Shown here: positions 44,284-55,151 of the stretch, piece by piece
Layout of the letters: each line of letters starts with the position of its first letter
Position numbering within the stretch: the stretch's first letter is position 1
DNA from: Bathynomus jamesi
Lineage: Eukaryota; Arthropoda; Malacostraca; Isopoda; Cirolanidae
Length of the DNA stretch: 64,000 bases
Reading direction: 5' to 3'
Assembly: GCA_023014485.1 (NCBI GenBank)
Contig: JAJOZX010002362.1
Location: forward strand, 493,001-557,000
Notes under the pieces: generated by a model
Databases searched by the model: none
What the model was told of the DNA's origin: nothing
What the model saw: the letters and a program-made list of their open reading frames with translations, nothing else
Translations under genes and position numbers: made by a program

Positions 44284-44388
44284 GGGTATCATCGAGTAGT
44301 ACATTACCCGATCGGGTCGGGTATCATCGAGTAGTACATTACCCGATCGGATCGGGTATCACCGAGTAGTACATTACCCGATCGATAC
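44284..44388. repeat. Three tandem 35-bp repeats
   Basis: Units CGGGTATCATCGAGTAGTAC + ATTACCCGATCGG(A/G)T repeat three times at 35-bp spacing, with two or three substitutions. CCCGATCGGGT inside is itself palindromic. Subterminal repeats are common in hAT elements. Confidence 0.9.
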
Positions 44389-44995
44389 TGGAAGCTCAGA
44401 CCTTTGGAAACAGGGAGCCTGGTAAAAGATTGTCCAAGAAGCGGAAAGCCAGTAACGGCGACAGGAGACAACAACGAAGGAAATGTCCTCGCCAGTTTTC
44501 AAGTCGATCCATCAACTTCAACGAGAAAAGTCGCACAGGAATTGGGTATTTCCAAATTTTCAATAGCATAAATATTGAAATCACAGGGGTACCACGATTA
44601 CAAACCCGTTTACTCTCAGCTCATATACAACGATGATTTTGATCGACGGCGGTAGTTTGATGAAACAATGAGATAAAAGTTCAACAGTGATCCAGATTTC
44701 CTTCGAAAGATCATACTTTCAGATGGATGTGTCATCGGTTTATCGAGTAAAGGAAACAAACGCAACGTTCACTCCAGGGCTAAAAAAAAATCCGAAAATA
44801 CGATTGGGTAAACCCGTTAAGGCTACACTAATAGTATGGGAGTGCATTGGTTATTCAGGATTCGCTTCCTCTGACATATCGAGGGTTGCGCGCAGCCCAC
44901 CAGAAGATCGTATTTCTTTCCTTTGTCATTTTTATTTTAACATCTCGACTCGGGGCAGTGGGAAATGGGGCTTACTTTCAATATGAACTTCAGCC
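44389..44995 (+). pseudogene. Tc1/mariner transposase N-terminal half, captured copy
   Basis: Closely matches 46903-47520 (about 96-97% by eye): LETGSLVKD region, SGKPVTATGDNNEGN-type linker in broken frame, FQVDPSTSTRKVAQELGIS, KIRLGKPVKATLIVWECIGY. Stops and indels break it. The match to the other copy begins at ATACTGGAAGC and ends at CAGCCAGTAATTTCAATTT. Confidence 0.75.
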
Positions 44996-45034
44996 AGTAA
45001 TTTCAATTTCATTTTCGGGTACCGTGACAGCCCT

Positions 45035-45047
45035 AATATATATATAT

Positions 45048-45091
<44 letters not shown>

Positions 45092-45323
45092 CAGGTCAAA
45101 CGTTTAGGCATCCTTCTGATAATCTACGATTTGGGCGGATTGTTTACGCAATGTTGATTCTTCAATTAATATATTCGTATTACTTTGATGTTAAAGGAAG
45201 GAAGTAGTTCGGTTAAAATTCACAAATCTTGTAAAAATTGAAGAATAGTGATTCGGACCGGTCTTGGACCGGCTTCTCTTCTGAAGCTCGGTCCGGAACA
45301 GTCTGGGGTGTGTGTGTGTGTGT

Positions 45324-45388
<65 letters not shown>
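45035..45388. other. Microsatellites and a Tc1-like terminal fragment
   Basis: (TA)n at 45044-45088, then AGTTCAGGTCAAACGTTTAG (a Tc1-style terminal sequence without its partner), AT-rich text, (GT)n/(CA)n at 45309-45340 and (TA)n to 45386. Confidence 0.6.
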
Positions 45389-45391
<3 letters not shown>

Positions 45392-46045
45392 GGTGTTTCA
45401 GGAGGAAAGGTCAATACTTCGGGAGGTGATAGTATCGGTCATTGTGAGAAAAAAAGTTCATATGAATATGTGTCTAATTCTGAATGGTTACGGAGATAGA
45501 GCTGTTTGAATCTGATGCGCGCGCAGCTCTTCCTCCCCCCGCGGTGGTCCCATTCAATGGCCACCAAGGTCTCCAGACCTCTCTCCGTTAGATTATTGTT
45601 TGTTGGGGTGGATGAAAAGTCAAGTTTACAAAAGAAAGGTGGATACACGAGACGAATTGCTCGCGCGCATTTTGGATTCTGCTGCCCGCATAAAGGAACG
45701 TCAAGATCAACTCAGACGAACAACACGCGATCTTCGCACACGAGTTGCAAAGTGCATTGAGGTTGACGGTGGGATTTTCAAAAACGTATTGTAAACTGTA
45801 ACAAATTTGTCATTTCTGTATCTGATACCATTCAAAATGCCAATGTTTAAATATTAAATGTTAGAAACAGTATTTGGTGTCTCTTTCTTGATGACCATTA
45901 ACAATGCTTTTGTATTTGTAGATTCAAACAGCTCTATCTCCGTAACCATTCAGAATTCGACACATGTTCATATGAACTTTTTTTTCTCACAATGACCGAT
46001 ACTATCACCTCCCGAAGTATTGACCTTTCCTCCTGAAACACCCTG
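45389..46045 (+). mobile_element. DD41D-type element remnant
   Basis: CAGGGTGTTTCAGGAGGAAA and complement, with the inverted match extending about 110 bp (TACGGAGATAGAGCTGTTTGAATC in both arms, split by small changes). The plus strand retains WPPRSPDLSPLDYCLLGWMK, then VDTRDELLARILDSAARIKE, to the stop at 45792-45794. The N-terminal two thirds are missing. Confidence 0.88.
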
Positions 46046-46108
46046 TTTGTGTATATATATTATCAGAGGTAATATTAAAATAAACGTGGCTGAAAACTAT
46101 TTAAATGG

Positions 46109-46112
<4 letters not shown>

Positions 46113-46157
<45 letters not shown>
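46113..46157. repeat. (TA)n microsatellite
   Basis: A TA run. 46158-46764 is AT-rich spacer in which no gene was recognised. Confidence 0.9.
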
Positions 46158-46160
<3 letters not shown>

Positions 46161-46764
46161 TGAAGCAGTTAAAAATAAATTTAAACTTTGCCCACAGAGA
46201 ATGACTTAAAAACTCGTTTAAAATGAGCAGAAGCGTGTACATTAGTTACAATAAAGTTTTTCAATTTTGCTTTTAGTTTGTTTGCTGTTTTTTAGTTTTT
46301 GGAAACTTGTTGTTTGTTAGTTTTAAGGTTTTTCTTTAATTTTTTTGATGTTTTTAACTTGAAACGCAACATCTAACTTGGAACAATTAGAAATTATTGA
46401 AACATTTTTCACTTGGAAATTAAATAGCGCCATTTCGGAGTCCTTTAAGTAAGCAATTTCATTTAATTGTAGAACGGAGATAAAGAAGGGATGCTCTGGA
46501 TGCTGTTTATTATGTGACAAAAGCATACACGGTGAATGGCAGTGCACTATAAACCTTAATTGATCCATAGTTGATCCGCACAGACCACCGATATTAAAAA
46601 TTTAACTGGTTCGTACATACACAAATAATTTGTTAATAATAAATAAATTCCAATGATATCACTGCAGTGTATGCGATACTTTTCAAAGCAACTACACTAT
46701 ACAAGGCCAGGAATGACCCAAGGGTTGAACAGGAAGGCCCAAGGCACCAGCTCCAATCAGTGCC

Positions 46765-47520
46765 ATGTCAGTAAGGATGGAGTACAACAAGGAAGAAAAA
46801 GTGTATCTTGTATCATGGGCTATTTCTTATAATAGTTGTGAAGAAAGTTTGCGTTTATTTCAAGAAAAATATAATAAACCACCACCAAATGCAACCACTT
46901 TTCGATACTGGAAGCTTAAACCTTTGGAAACAGGGAGCCTGGTAAAAGATCATCCAAGAAGGGGAAGGCCAGTAACGGCGACAGGAGACAACAACGAAGG
47001 AAATGTCCTCGCCAGTTTTCAAGTCGATCCATCAACTTCAACGCGAAAAGTCGCACAGGAATTGGGTATTTCCAAATTTTCAAAAGCATAAATATTGAAA
47101 TCACAGGGGTACCACGATTACAAACCCGTTTACTCTCAGCTCATATACAACGATGATTTTGATAGACGGCGACAGTTTGATGAAACAATGAGATAAAAGT
47201 TCAACAGTGATCCAGATTTCCTTGGAAAGATCATACTTTCAGATGAATGTGTCTTCGGTTTAACGAGTAAAGGAAACAAACGCAACGTTCACTCCAGGGT
47301 TAAAAAAAAAATCCGAAAATACGATTGGGTAAACCCGTTAAGGCTACATTAATAGTTTGGGAGTGCATTGGTTATTCAGGATTCGTTTCCTCTGACATAT
47401 CGAGGGTTGCGCACAGCCCACCAGAAGATCGTATTTCCTTCCTTTGTAATTTTTATTTTAACATCTCGACTCGGGGCCGTGGGAAATGGGGCTTACTTTC
47501 AATATGAACTTCAGCCAGTA
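46765..47520 (+). pseudogene. Tc1/mariner transposase N-terminal half, decayed
   Basis: MSVRMEYNKEEKVYLVSWAI starts a 108-codon frame with helix-turn-helix text (SCEESLRLFQEKYNKPP, TTFRYWKL), the GRPVTATGDNN linker and VAQELGISKFSKA before a stop. It continues with YHDYKPVYSQLIYNDDFDRR, LSDECVFGL (first catalytic Asp region) and KPLRLH-type text in broken frames. The C-terminal catalytic part is absent. Source or sister of the copy at 44389-44995. Confidence 0.8.
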
Positions 47521-47898
47521 ATTTCAATTTTATTTTCCCCTCGGGCTTACGAAGGGCAATTCTCTTCAGGCCCAAGGCCATACTCCCGTCTCGCTGAGCC
47601 TATTCTATGTTCCCGATTAAGGCCTACTTCACCGTCCTATTATTATATAACGTAAGTTTAAATAATTTAACCTGTGAATGAACTTAACATTAAATATTAA
47701 GACTTTGTTGTGTTTCATAACAAACAGTCGAAGTTATATCTGTCGTTAAAAAATCGTGATAGAGATATGCTCATTAATATTAAGCAAGTGGGAAACGTTA
47801 AAGGTTAAAAAGAGTTTTACTTAGCTGGATTGAGTAATCATATGAAAAACCTAAGAGTTATAATTGTCCGCGCTACCATTTGTGCGGTTAACTAATTA
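47521..47898. other. Spacer without recognised gene
   Basis: GC-richer at its start (CCCGTCTCGCTGAGCC near 47590), then AT-rich, up to the terminal repeat of the next transposon. Confidence 0.4.
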
Positions 47899-48181
47899 CA
47901 CTGGGCAACACGTATTTTATTGAATGATATCTGACACTTGATTCTAGGTAATTTGGGTGCGCTGAATACGAATTTCAACTCAGTTTGGCTCTATCAGGTC
48001 CTGATTCTTGTCGACAGCCTATGTGCCATTTTCCAGATTTTTCAAATTAGGACTAAAAAATTAAGTCATGTGTTAAATTTTTTTTTCAAGTTTCATGAAT
48101 ACAAGCAGTTCAAACTACAGTAAAATTACATTATAACGATAGAAATGACTTAAAATAAAAAAACAAACAGATATGAAGCTT

Positions 48182-50156
48182 TCACTGTGGCAAAAATTTT
48201 CTTTTGTAAGACTTTCTAGCGTATTTGCTTGTTGATGGCAGGTCTCTTTTCAAGCACCAGCAGTAATCAGCCATCATGTGGGAATCCCAGCGGCCTTGGT
48301 ACCGTTCCTCCATAATTTTGATATCTGGTGTGAATCTCTCCCCTTGTTCGTCACTTACATCACCTAAATTACTTGGAAATTGGTCAAGATGGCTATTCAA
48401 AAAATGCATTTTTATGCTCATATTGCAACCTAACTCTTTGTAGTCCCTTAAAAGTTTTTTTACGATTTCTTCGTAGTTATCTGCCCTATAATTGCCTAAA
48501 AAGTTTTCTATCAAGTCCACGAATGAGAACCAGCCATTTTTTTCGCGTTCATTCATGACATTAGGAAAATTGCTGTCTTTAATCATTGTTCTTATTTGTG
48601 GACCGTCGAAAATTCCCGCCTTGATTTTTTCATAACTTAAACTTGGAAATTTTGAAGTTATGTATTTGAAACACTCGCCGTTCGTATCTAAAGCTTTTAC
48701 ATATTGTTTAATGAGGCCTAGTTTTATATGCAGAGGAGGAAATATGATTTTATCTCTGCTCACTAAAGGTGGATTAATTACGTTTTTTTCTCCGACAGTA
48801 AGTGATGTTCGTGCTGGCCAGATTTGTTTGAAATAATGTTCTTCCTTGGCTCTGCTGTCCCATAAGCAAAGGAAGCAGGGATATTTAGTATACCCTCCTT
48901 GTTGTCCTAGCAGAAAATTAACCATTTTTAAGTCAACACATATGATCCACTCGTGCTCCCTATATTTGATAAGATTTAAAACCTTTTCTATATGTTCATA
49001 CTTTTCTTTTAATTTTGTTGAGTGCCCAATCGGTATCGAGCCGTATAGATTGCCATTATGCAACAACACACACTTAAGACTTCTTTTCGAACTGTCTAAA
49101 AACAAGCGCCAATCATTTGCATCGTAAGACTCAACCCCCATCTTCTTTAACAAACCAACTATGTCGCAGCAATATACTAAACTATCCTCTGTTCTAAAAT
49201 ATTTAACAAGTTCTTCTTCTCTTTTTCTGTAAAATGAAATGTATGTGTTTGAAGTAAGCAAGTTTTTCTCTTTAAGTCTTGAAGCTAAAATTTCCGCAGC
49301 CTTTTTTGGCAAATTTAGATCCCTTACAAGATCATTCAACTCGGCCTGGTTAAACTTTTGCGGATCGTTTTGACTTTCAAATACGCTGGGGTCAAAATCG
49401 GTGTCTGACTCCTCAAAGTGCATAACAATATTTTCAGGAACATCTTCAACTAATTCTTGAGTTGGCAGACCCTTAAATTTTGGAATGGGGATCTCATTTG
49501 AATGTAGCACAGGTCGTATCGCGGTGTCGAAATTTGGGTACTCGATACAATGTTTATTTTTCTTAGTGAAGCCCGAAGTCTTGACAAAGCAAAGGTAGCA
49601 ATCGGTCTCGTGGTTAGTAGGCTCTCGCCACACCTGATATGGAAAAAAAATTGTAAAGCGTTAACAAAAGCGACGAGAGACTTGTTTTTATGAATTTTAT
49701 CAAAAGTTATCACCCAAACATTTAACATTTCTATGTGTTTCAACCTTATGCAATATTTGAGATTCTTATAACATTTTCTGTAAATTTTTGTTTATGTACC
49801 TAAGTTACAATTACAGTTAGGTAAGTTACAGTATACTAGTGATTAAATTACGTAGTTTCATGAAATCATAAACTTACCATCGGAACTCCAAAAGGTATTT
49901 TTGAATCCGAACCCTTCGTCCAATGTCGCAGTCTTTCAATGCATATAGTGCAGGCTTTATGTGGAGCCCACGATTTATCTTGGTCCCCCAGTTTTATGCC
50001 AAAATAAGCTAAGTAAGCTCTTTTTACGAAGTCAGTTATATTTGCTCGTTGATGTGGAAGTGTAAAATTTCCACATATATAACAGAAGGAATCAGGGTTG
50101 TTTTTGCATTTGAACTTTCTAGTGCTTGATGACATATTGCTTGATTGTTCTGCCAA
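48182..50156 (-). CDS. Two-exon DDE-type transposase-like protein (576 aa) of a widespread unnamed family
   Basis: Exon 1 is 50156-49878 and exon 2 is 49633-48182, joined in phase 0. The N-terminus has CYIC (25-28), then FVKRAYLAYFGIKLGDQDKS, CTIC (69-72) and, across the junction, CYLC (105-108), which together look like a zinc-binding DNA-contact module. The C-terminal half reads as an RNase H fold: LFLDSS (Asp 273), CVDLK (Asp 327), CFLC (346-349), HFLNSH (503-508), DEQGERF (Glu 525) and the MADYCW end. I recall many arthropod and cnidarian uncharacterised proteins with the same GERF and MADYCW text. The gene is flanked by inverted repeats, so a transposase is the best reading; I know of no experimental proof. 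Confidence 0.78.
49634..49877 (-). other. Intron of the CMC-like transposase gene
   Basis: On the minus strand exon 1 ends ...CCGATG, followed by GTAAGT; exon 2 is preceded by TTTTTTTTCCATATCAG. Both are consensus splice sites and the joined reading PM-VW matches the uninterrupted reading PMVC of the paralogue at 56.56 kb. 244 bp. Confidence 0.9.
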
Positions 50157-50911
50157 TTTGTAAAGGTATTTAAAGCCCTTAATTCATATAAATTTAAGAA
50201 AATCTGAAATATAAACACAAAAATTAGTTTAAATAGGTACTTATTATGAAATAGGTACTTACAATCTATGAAATTAAACTAGAAACACGGATGAGTAGGT
50301 ACAATATAAATTACGTCTAATTAAATCAACTATATTAAATCACGATGACAAAATTACTCACTAAATCATATGCCAATTCAAAATTATGTTAATGCCCAAA
50401 CTTAATTAACTAACTCAACTGACTGACTGACTGACTGACTGACTGACTGACTGATTGAATTGACTGATTAACTCTGGAAACGAGTCGCTTTTATATATTT
50501 TAGTTGTCCCTCTAGAATACTCTACAGAAAACAGGAACGCTCGAGAAAATTTTAGAATTCTATGATATTTTTAGCTTAATTTACTAATATTAAAATGGGT
50601 TAAAAATGTCAAAATTAAAAATATTTTTAGGGTGTTACATATAAAAATATACATAATACAACAATACCATAACAATAGGTACAAATACCTAGATAAAAAC
50701 CTAGTTGCATAATGTGTAACTGCAAAAAGACTTAGCGAGTATTGAGAAAAAACCTTTTTATGAATACGACGAAAGAGGAGGGGTGTTGAGCAAAATCAGG
50801 ACCTGATAGAGCAAAACCGAGTAAAAATTCGTGCTCAGCGCACCCAAATTACCTAGAACTAACTGTCAAATCTAATTCAATAGACAAAACGTTGAAATTT
50901 GTTCCCCAGTG

Positions 50912-51480
50912 TTATTTGTGAACTTTGTGTGGATGGCAAAATTGTCTGTGGGTAACATTCCGACGCGTCGTAGTCTCACTGAGTACCACGACAGGCTATG
51001 ACTATCCACGTACAAGTTATAAAAACACAAGTCACCAATGAAAACAAAAAACAAGATAAAGTTTATACTTTTGCTATCACGCTCACAGATTAAAATATTA
51101 AACTATGTTATATAATGACAAACAAGCATCTAAAAATCTCTGGACCCAGGGTTCTAAACGTCTTGGAACTTGGAGAGTAATCTTATACCACAGTTTCACA
51201 AATTCAAACTTTTATTCTTGCCGTAACTTGAAAATAGTTGTTTTTGGTCAATTTTGACGCGGTGAAATCAAATTTGGAAATAAAAATGCTGTATCACCCA
51301 CCATTTTTTAGAAGATCATAAAAAACAAAATAAGCAATTTATTACTAAATAACCCATTAACGCCCAGCGTCCTTTTTTGAGGACACATTTTAACACTACA
51401 ATTTCGGTAGAACATAAAAGTTAAATTTTTAAATATTAATTTTTAATTAATTCTGTATCGATGAATCGGTACAGAATTTA
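50912..51480. other. AT-rich spacer, no recognised gene
   Basis: Contains only short ORFs. A perfect short inverted repeat GAATCGGTACAGAATTTAAA/TTCTGTACC lies at about 51456-51495. Confidence 0.4.
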
Positions 51481-51484
51481 AATT

Positions 51485-51640
51485 CTGTACCAATTCATCG
51501 ATTTGTTGTACCTGGTATTCCATACATTAAAACCAAGCTCACCCCTCTCGTCTGTTGTTAATTTCGCAGCCATCCCCTACCTAAAAGAAAAAAATAATAT
51601 ATTATAGTCAACACTGAAAATTCCTATGATGCGCGACTTT

Positions 51641-51678
<38 letters not shown>

Positions 51679-52722
51679 TTTAACTGCAATGACCACGCAG
51701 TATATAAATGAATAGAAACGACGTAAATAAGGAGCGTCTCTGCACACGGGGAAGAGAAATAACGAATAAATGAAAAATGAGGCGAACCGCCCGGGAATCG
51801 AACCCAGGGCCTTCCAATTGCCGGTTGGATGCGCTACCATTACACCACGGACCTCGATCAATCATGAATCGAAATTCTCCTACATAGGGCAGAAACCAAT
51901 GCCCTGAGAGGGCACCCTCGCAAATCGTGAATATGTGCATTTAACTGCAATGACCACGCAGTATATAAATGAATAGAAACGACGTAAATAAGGAGCGTCT
52001 CTGCACACGGGGAAGAGAAATAACGAATAAATGAAAAATGAGGCGAACCGCCCGGGAATCGAACCCAGGGCCTTCCAATTGCCGGTTGGATGCGCTACCA
52101 TTACACCACGGACCTCGATCAATCATGAATCGAAATTCTCCTACATAGGGCAGAAACCAATGCCCTGAGAGGGCACCCTCGCAAATCGTGAATATGTGCA
52201 TTTAACTGCAATGACCACGCAGTATATAAATGAATAGAAACGACGTAAATAAGGAACGTCTCTGCACACGGGGAAGAGAAATAACGAATAAATGAAAAAT
52301 GAGGCGAACCGCCCGGGAATCGAACCCAGGGCCTTCCAATTGCCGGTTGGATGCGCTACCATTACACCACGGATCTCGATCAATCATGAATCGAAATTCT
52401 CCTACATAGGGCAGAAACCAATGCCCTGAGAGGGCACCCTCGCAAATCGTGAATATGTGCATTTAACTGCAATGACCACGCAGTATATAAATGAATAGAA
52501 ACGACGTAAATAAGGAATTTTCAGTGTTGATTATAATATATTATTTTTTCTTTTAGGTAGGGGATGGCTGCGAAATTAACAATAGACGAGAGGGTGAGCT
52601 TGGTTTTAATGTATGGAATACCAGGTACAACAAATCGATGAATCGGTATAGAATTTAAATTCTGTACCGATATATTATAATCAACACTGAAAATTCCTAT
52701 GATGCGCGACTTTTGCGCCACC

Positions 52723-52727
<5 letters not shown>
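51485..52727. mobile_element. Tc1/mariner-type foldback fragments enclosing the tRNA-headed array
   Basis: The block 51485-51640 (from AATTCATCGATTTGTTG to CTATGATGCGCGACTTTTGC) recurs inverted at about 52512-52655. A third piece, 52665-52727, ends in GCGCGACTTTTGCGCCACCC and TG, a mariner-style terminus next to (TA)n. The inverted copy on the plus strand contains a transposase start at 52564 (MAAKLTIDERVSLVLMYGIP) that stops after 25 codons. Confidence 0.7.
51700..52511 (-). repeat. tRNA-headed tandem array, locus 2 (three 261-bp units)
   Basis: Three units repeat at exactly 261 bp with about 1% difference, plus partial ends. On the minus strand each has GTGTAATGGTAGCGC (A box), the hairpin TCCAA-CCGGCAA-TTGGA with a seven-base loop, and GGGTTCGATTCCCGGG (B box). 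A body shared with locus 1 follows (GAGGGTGCCCTCTCAGGGC, CATTGCAGTTAAATG). Because 261 is divisible by three, one long frame repeats as an 86-codon ORF; I regard it as fortuitous. Confidence 0.9.

Positions 52728-52728
<1 letters not shown>

Positions 52729-52773
<45 letters not shown>
52729..52773. repeat. (TA)n microsatellite
   Basis: Junction tract between two Tc1/mariner-type ends. Confidence 0.95.
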
Positions 52774-52775
<2 letters not shown>

Positions 52776-54136
52776 AGAGGTTCCATAAACCTTAGACCCC
52801 CATTTGCAGCTTACATGTTTACTTATATCGAAATAGTTTTTAGTGATTATAAAAATATATAAAATTCTTTATTTATTGCAGGTATTAAAATTACTCTAGC
52901 TGATAAAGTGATAATATAATGGCTTCTCACTTAATTGGTGATTCGGAGAGGCAACGTGTGATAGATCGCATACGAGCAATAACATTTCGGGAAGCTCGTG
53001 ATGCTGGAGCCACCTTTATAACACGTTCATGGGTTGCCAAAAAGTTGCGAAGAAGTGAGGACTTCGTCAAAAGAAATGAAATAAAACTTTGGATGAATGT
53101 GAAATGGATACAACCAAATCTGGGCGCCCAAATTTGCCACTCTCTCAGGAAACAAAGGACATCATTGAAAGCGGTACGCGTAAGCGGAAAAACAGCTGTG
53201 CTAAACTTTCTAGAGAGATCGAAGTGTTGAGAGGAAAGATCGTTAGTGGTGAGATCATTCGACTGTACCGTCATAGGCAAGGTTTAAAGCTTTGGCATGA
53301 ACTTCCAAAGCCAAGAAAAACTCAACTTAACATCGATGACAGAATGATTTACCCATTATCTTGAAGATTGGGATGTGGATGATTTCATGCATTTAGCTGT
53401 CTCCGATGAATTTTTTGTTTACGTAACACGTCGGCCTAACTACCAAAATATCGAGTGTGGGCCACAACACCAGATGAAATCGATGACAATGAACATTATC
53501 GCGAATTATTAAAAAGTCCAGACAGTGTTAGTGTGTTTGTTTTGTTCACTGCAAAGAAGCTCATGTGGGTGCTGAAGCCAAATGGTCACAGTTGGGATGG
53601 ACAGTATTTTCGTGATATTATTCTATCCCAGCATGTCATTCCTTTTCTAAGAAACCCAAACAATGTTATGGGTGTCGATCAGGTCACACTTCTGGATAAG
53701 GCCCCTGCTTTATGGCATTAGCCACTCAACAGTTGTTGCGGAACATGAGACCGATTTCTTTGGAAATGAAGAATGGCCAGAAATTCTCTGACCTGAACGT
53801 CTGTGAACACATTGGATCAGTTATAAAGGACAAGGTTGAATGTCTCTTGTTTCAAGAACCTGCAGCAAATCGATTTTCGAAGGATACAATGACGCAACAC
53901 ATTGAAACTGTTTTAGCAAATTTGCGTAACGATCAAGATCTATTCACGTCACTTTTGGCAAGCTACCCAAAGCGAATTCAGGCTGTCTTGGAACCCAATG
54001 GCGAGAACATCAAGTTTTAATTGTTTCTCATTAAATGCAGGATTAAATTTTCTTTTGTAAGGTATGTTTAGTTTTACTGTACCTCTAATGGTTTAGGCCA
54101 TGGGCGGGGGGGGGGCTAAGGTTTATTGGAGCCCCG
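52774..54136 (+). mobile_element. Tc1/mariner element of DD37E-like type, decayed
   Basis: Ends CAAGAGGTTCCATAAACCTT (then AGACCCCC) and GGGGGGCTAAGGTTTATTGG (then AGCCCCG) lie in TA borders. The transposase in between is broken into at least four frames. Ends rich in GGTTCCATAAACCTTAG differ from all other Tc1/mariner copies in the window. Confidence 0.85.
52919..54020 (+). pseudogene. Transposase of DD37E-like type, multiple frameshifts
   Basis: Starts MASHLIGDSERQRVIDRIRA, then ARDAGATFITRSWVAKKLRR. A frameshift near 53095 leads to SGRPNLPLSQETKDIIESGT. Later pieces are DDFMHLAVSDEFFVYVTRRP (first Asp region), TAKKLMWVLKPNGHSWDGQY, LLDKAPA (second), and SDLNVCEHIGSVIKDKVE, where Glu is the third acidic residue. 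The tail SYPKRIQAVLEPNGENIKF ends at 54018-54020. Acidic spacing cannot be counted exactly because of the shifts; the type is assigned on NVCE and overall resemblance. Confidence 0.82.
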
Positions 54137-54156
54137 TATAATATATATATATATAT

Positions 54157-54310
54157 ATTATGCGCCTTGGTGGTGTAGTGGTTAGCGTCGCTGACTAAGA
54201 ATCCATCGGCCCCGGGATCGAGACTCGGTTACGGCAGACGGCGCGCAGCAAAACCCAGCTGTTCATCCTTCCACACAATAAAAGAAATTGGTTGGTAGAT
54301 AAATGGGTAC
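54157..54310 (+). repeat. tRNA-derived SINE, type 4
   Basis: GGTGGTGTAGTGGTTAGCGT (A box) and CGGGATCGAGACTCGG (B box), followed by CTGTTCATCCTTCCAC and TTGGTAGATAAATGGGTA. The last block recurs at 60460-60480, so this is the same family as the SINE near 60.3 kb. Confidence 0.75.
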
Positions 54311-54497
54311 CCTAGGTAGCCTTGTGGTTAAGACGCTGGGCTGATGATCGGGGGGTCATGAGATCGAGTTCGGACAAGGACTTTGTAATTTCTGACCGCT
54401 CGTGATGGGGTCGTGGTTCGGACTCCACTCTAAGTTGAGTGACAAGCTTCACCTTCGTCAGAATGAACAATCTGAGCGGAAACAAAACCAAGGTTAA
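54311..54497 (+). repeat. tRNA-derived SINE, type 3, second copy
   Basis: Follows the type 4 SINE directly. GCCTTGTGGTTAAGACGCTG and GAGATCGAGTTCGGAC are the A and B regions; the 3' domain is CACCTTCGTCAGAATGAACA, then ATCTGAGCGGAAACAAAACC and GGTTAACG. Related to 41464-41680. Confidence 0.8.
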
Positions 54498-54715
54498 CGT
54501 TTTTCACTTCTTCCAGTCTCCGCTTACAGAGGCGAGGCTTGTACATCTCTCACTAACGTATATTTTGAACGATGAGTTAGATTACACCAGTACACATTTG
54601 AAAACGTCGATCGATTTTTACAAACTAGTTGGTGATTCTATATACTTTGAGTGCGCTGATCTCAAAAATATAGTTAGTTTTTCCCTATCACGTATGGTTT
54701 TCTTACTACAGGGTG
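54498..54715. other. Unassigned ORF-bearing spacer
   Basis: An open frame (part of 54439-54723) encodes LVHLSLTYILNDELDYTSTH then FYKLVGDSIYFECADLKNIV. The composition looks protein-like but no family is recognised and no splice sites were found. Confidence 0.25.
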
Positions 54716-54950
54716 TGTCATAAATCCCCCATTTATCCCCAAATGTGAACCATCTTATCGAGACCAACATTGGATTGCACATGCTAAACCATAAATTTTG
54801 TTGTTATAGCCTACAGTAACGCTTACATAATAATGTAGGGTAAATATATATAACAACCAGTCCCGTTCCCAGCAAAATACTCTCTCCCCTCCCATCAATG
54901 GGTGGTTAACATTTGGGGACAGATGAGGTATTACAACACCCCTTGCAGCA
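54716..54950. mobile_element. MITE, about 235 bp
   Basis: AGGGTGTGTCATAAATCCCC (then CATTTATCCCCAAATG) at the left matches the inverted right part CATTTGGGGACAGATGAG...ACAACACCCCT imperfectly. Non-coding. Mariner-style ends. Confidence 0.6.
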
Positions 54951-55151
54951 CGAAATCTTTAGGTGACAGAGTAAAACCTAATTAAAGCAGAATTAAATAG
55001 CTCCTAGCTCTTGGACAAGCATATTGCTTGTTTATGAAAGAATAAAAAAATAACTGAAAGAAGCAAAATATATTTACCTTCTTTACTTGCAAACATTTCA
55101 GGATTAATTCCAAAGACTTAAGACGACGAAGGTAGATCTGACTAATGACGA

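Larger units (their letters stand above)
44137..45034. mobile_element. hAT-like element ends enclosing a captured transposase fragment
   Basis: TAGGGATGCAACGGGTAGCG at the left and CGGGTACCGTGACAGCCCTA at the right are hAT-style inverted ends. Inside are three 35-bp units and then a 0.6-kb piece of Tc1/mariner transposase that has a full-length relative at 46.7-47.5 kb. No hAT coding sequence remains. Confidence 0.65.
47899..50911 (-). mobile_element. 3.0-kb DNA transposon of an unnamed CACTA/CMC-like family
   Basis: Inverted ends start CACTGGGCAACA on the left and CACTGGGGAACA when the right end is read inward. The match extends about 110 bp (TTCTAGGTAATTTGGGTGCG in both, then CTCTATCAGGTCCTGATT). 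TTA lies immediately outside both ends (47896-47898 and 50912-50914), a 3-bp target duplication. CACT-type ends with a 3-bp duplication are the CACTA/EnSpm habit. The single two-exon gene on the minus strand is lesion-free. (ACTG)n repeats lie at 50417-50452 in the 5' leader. Superfamily placement is my inference. Confidence 0.8.

Noticed and set aside
44284..44388. CRISPR array (35-bp repeats)
   Set aside because: Units are directly tandem without spacers, and the setting is a eukaryotic hAT-like element.
51680..52462. Repeated 86-codon minus-strand ORF as a real repeat protein
   Set aside because: It is a consequence of the 261-bp period being divisible by three; its translation covers the tRNA-like head and is not conserved at loci 1 and 3.
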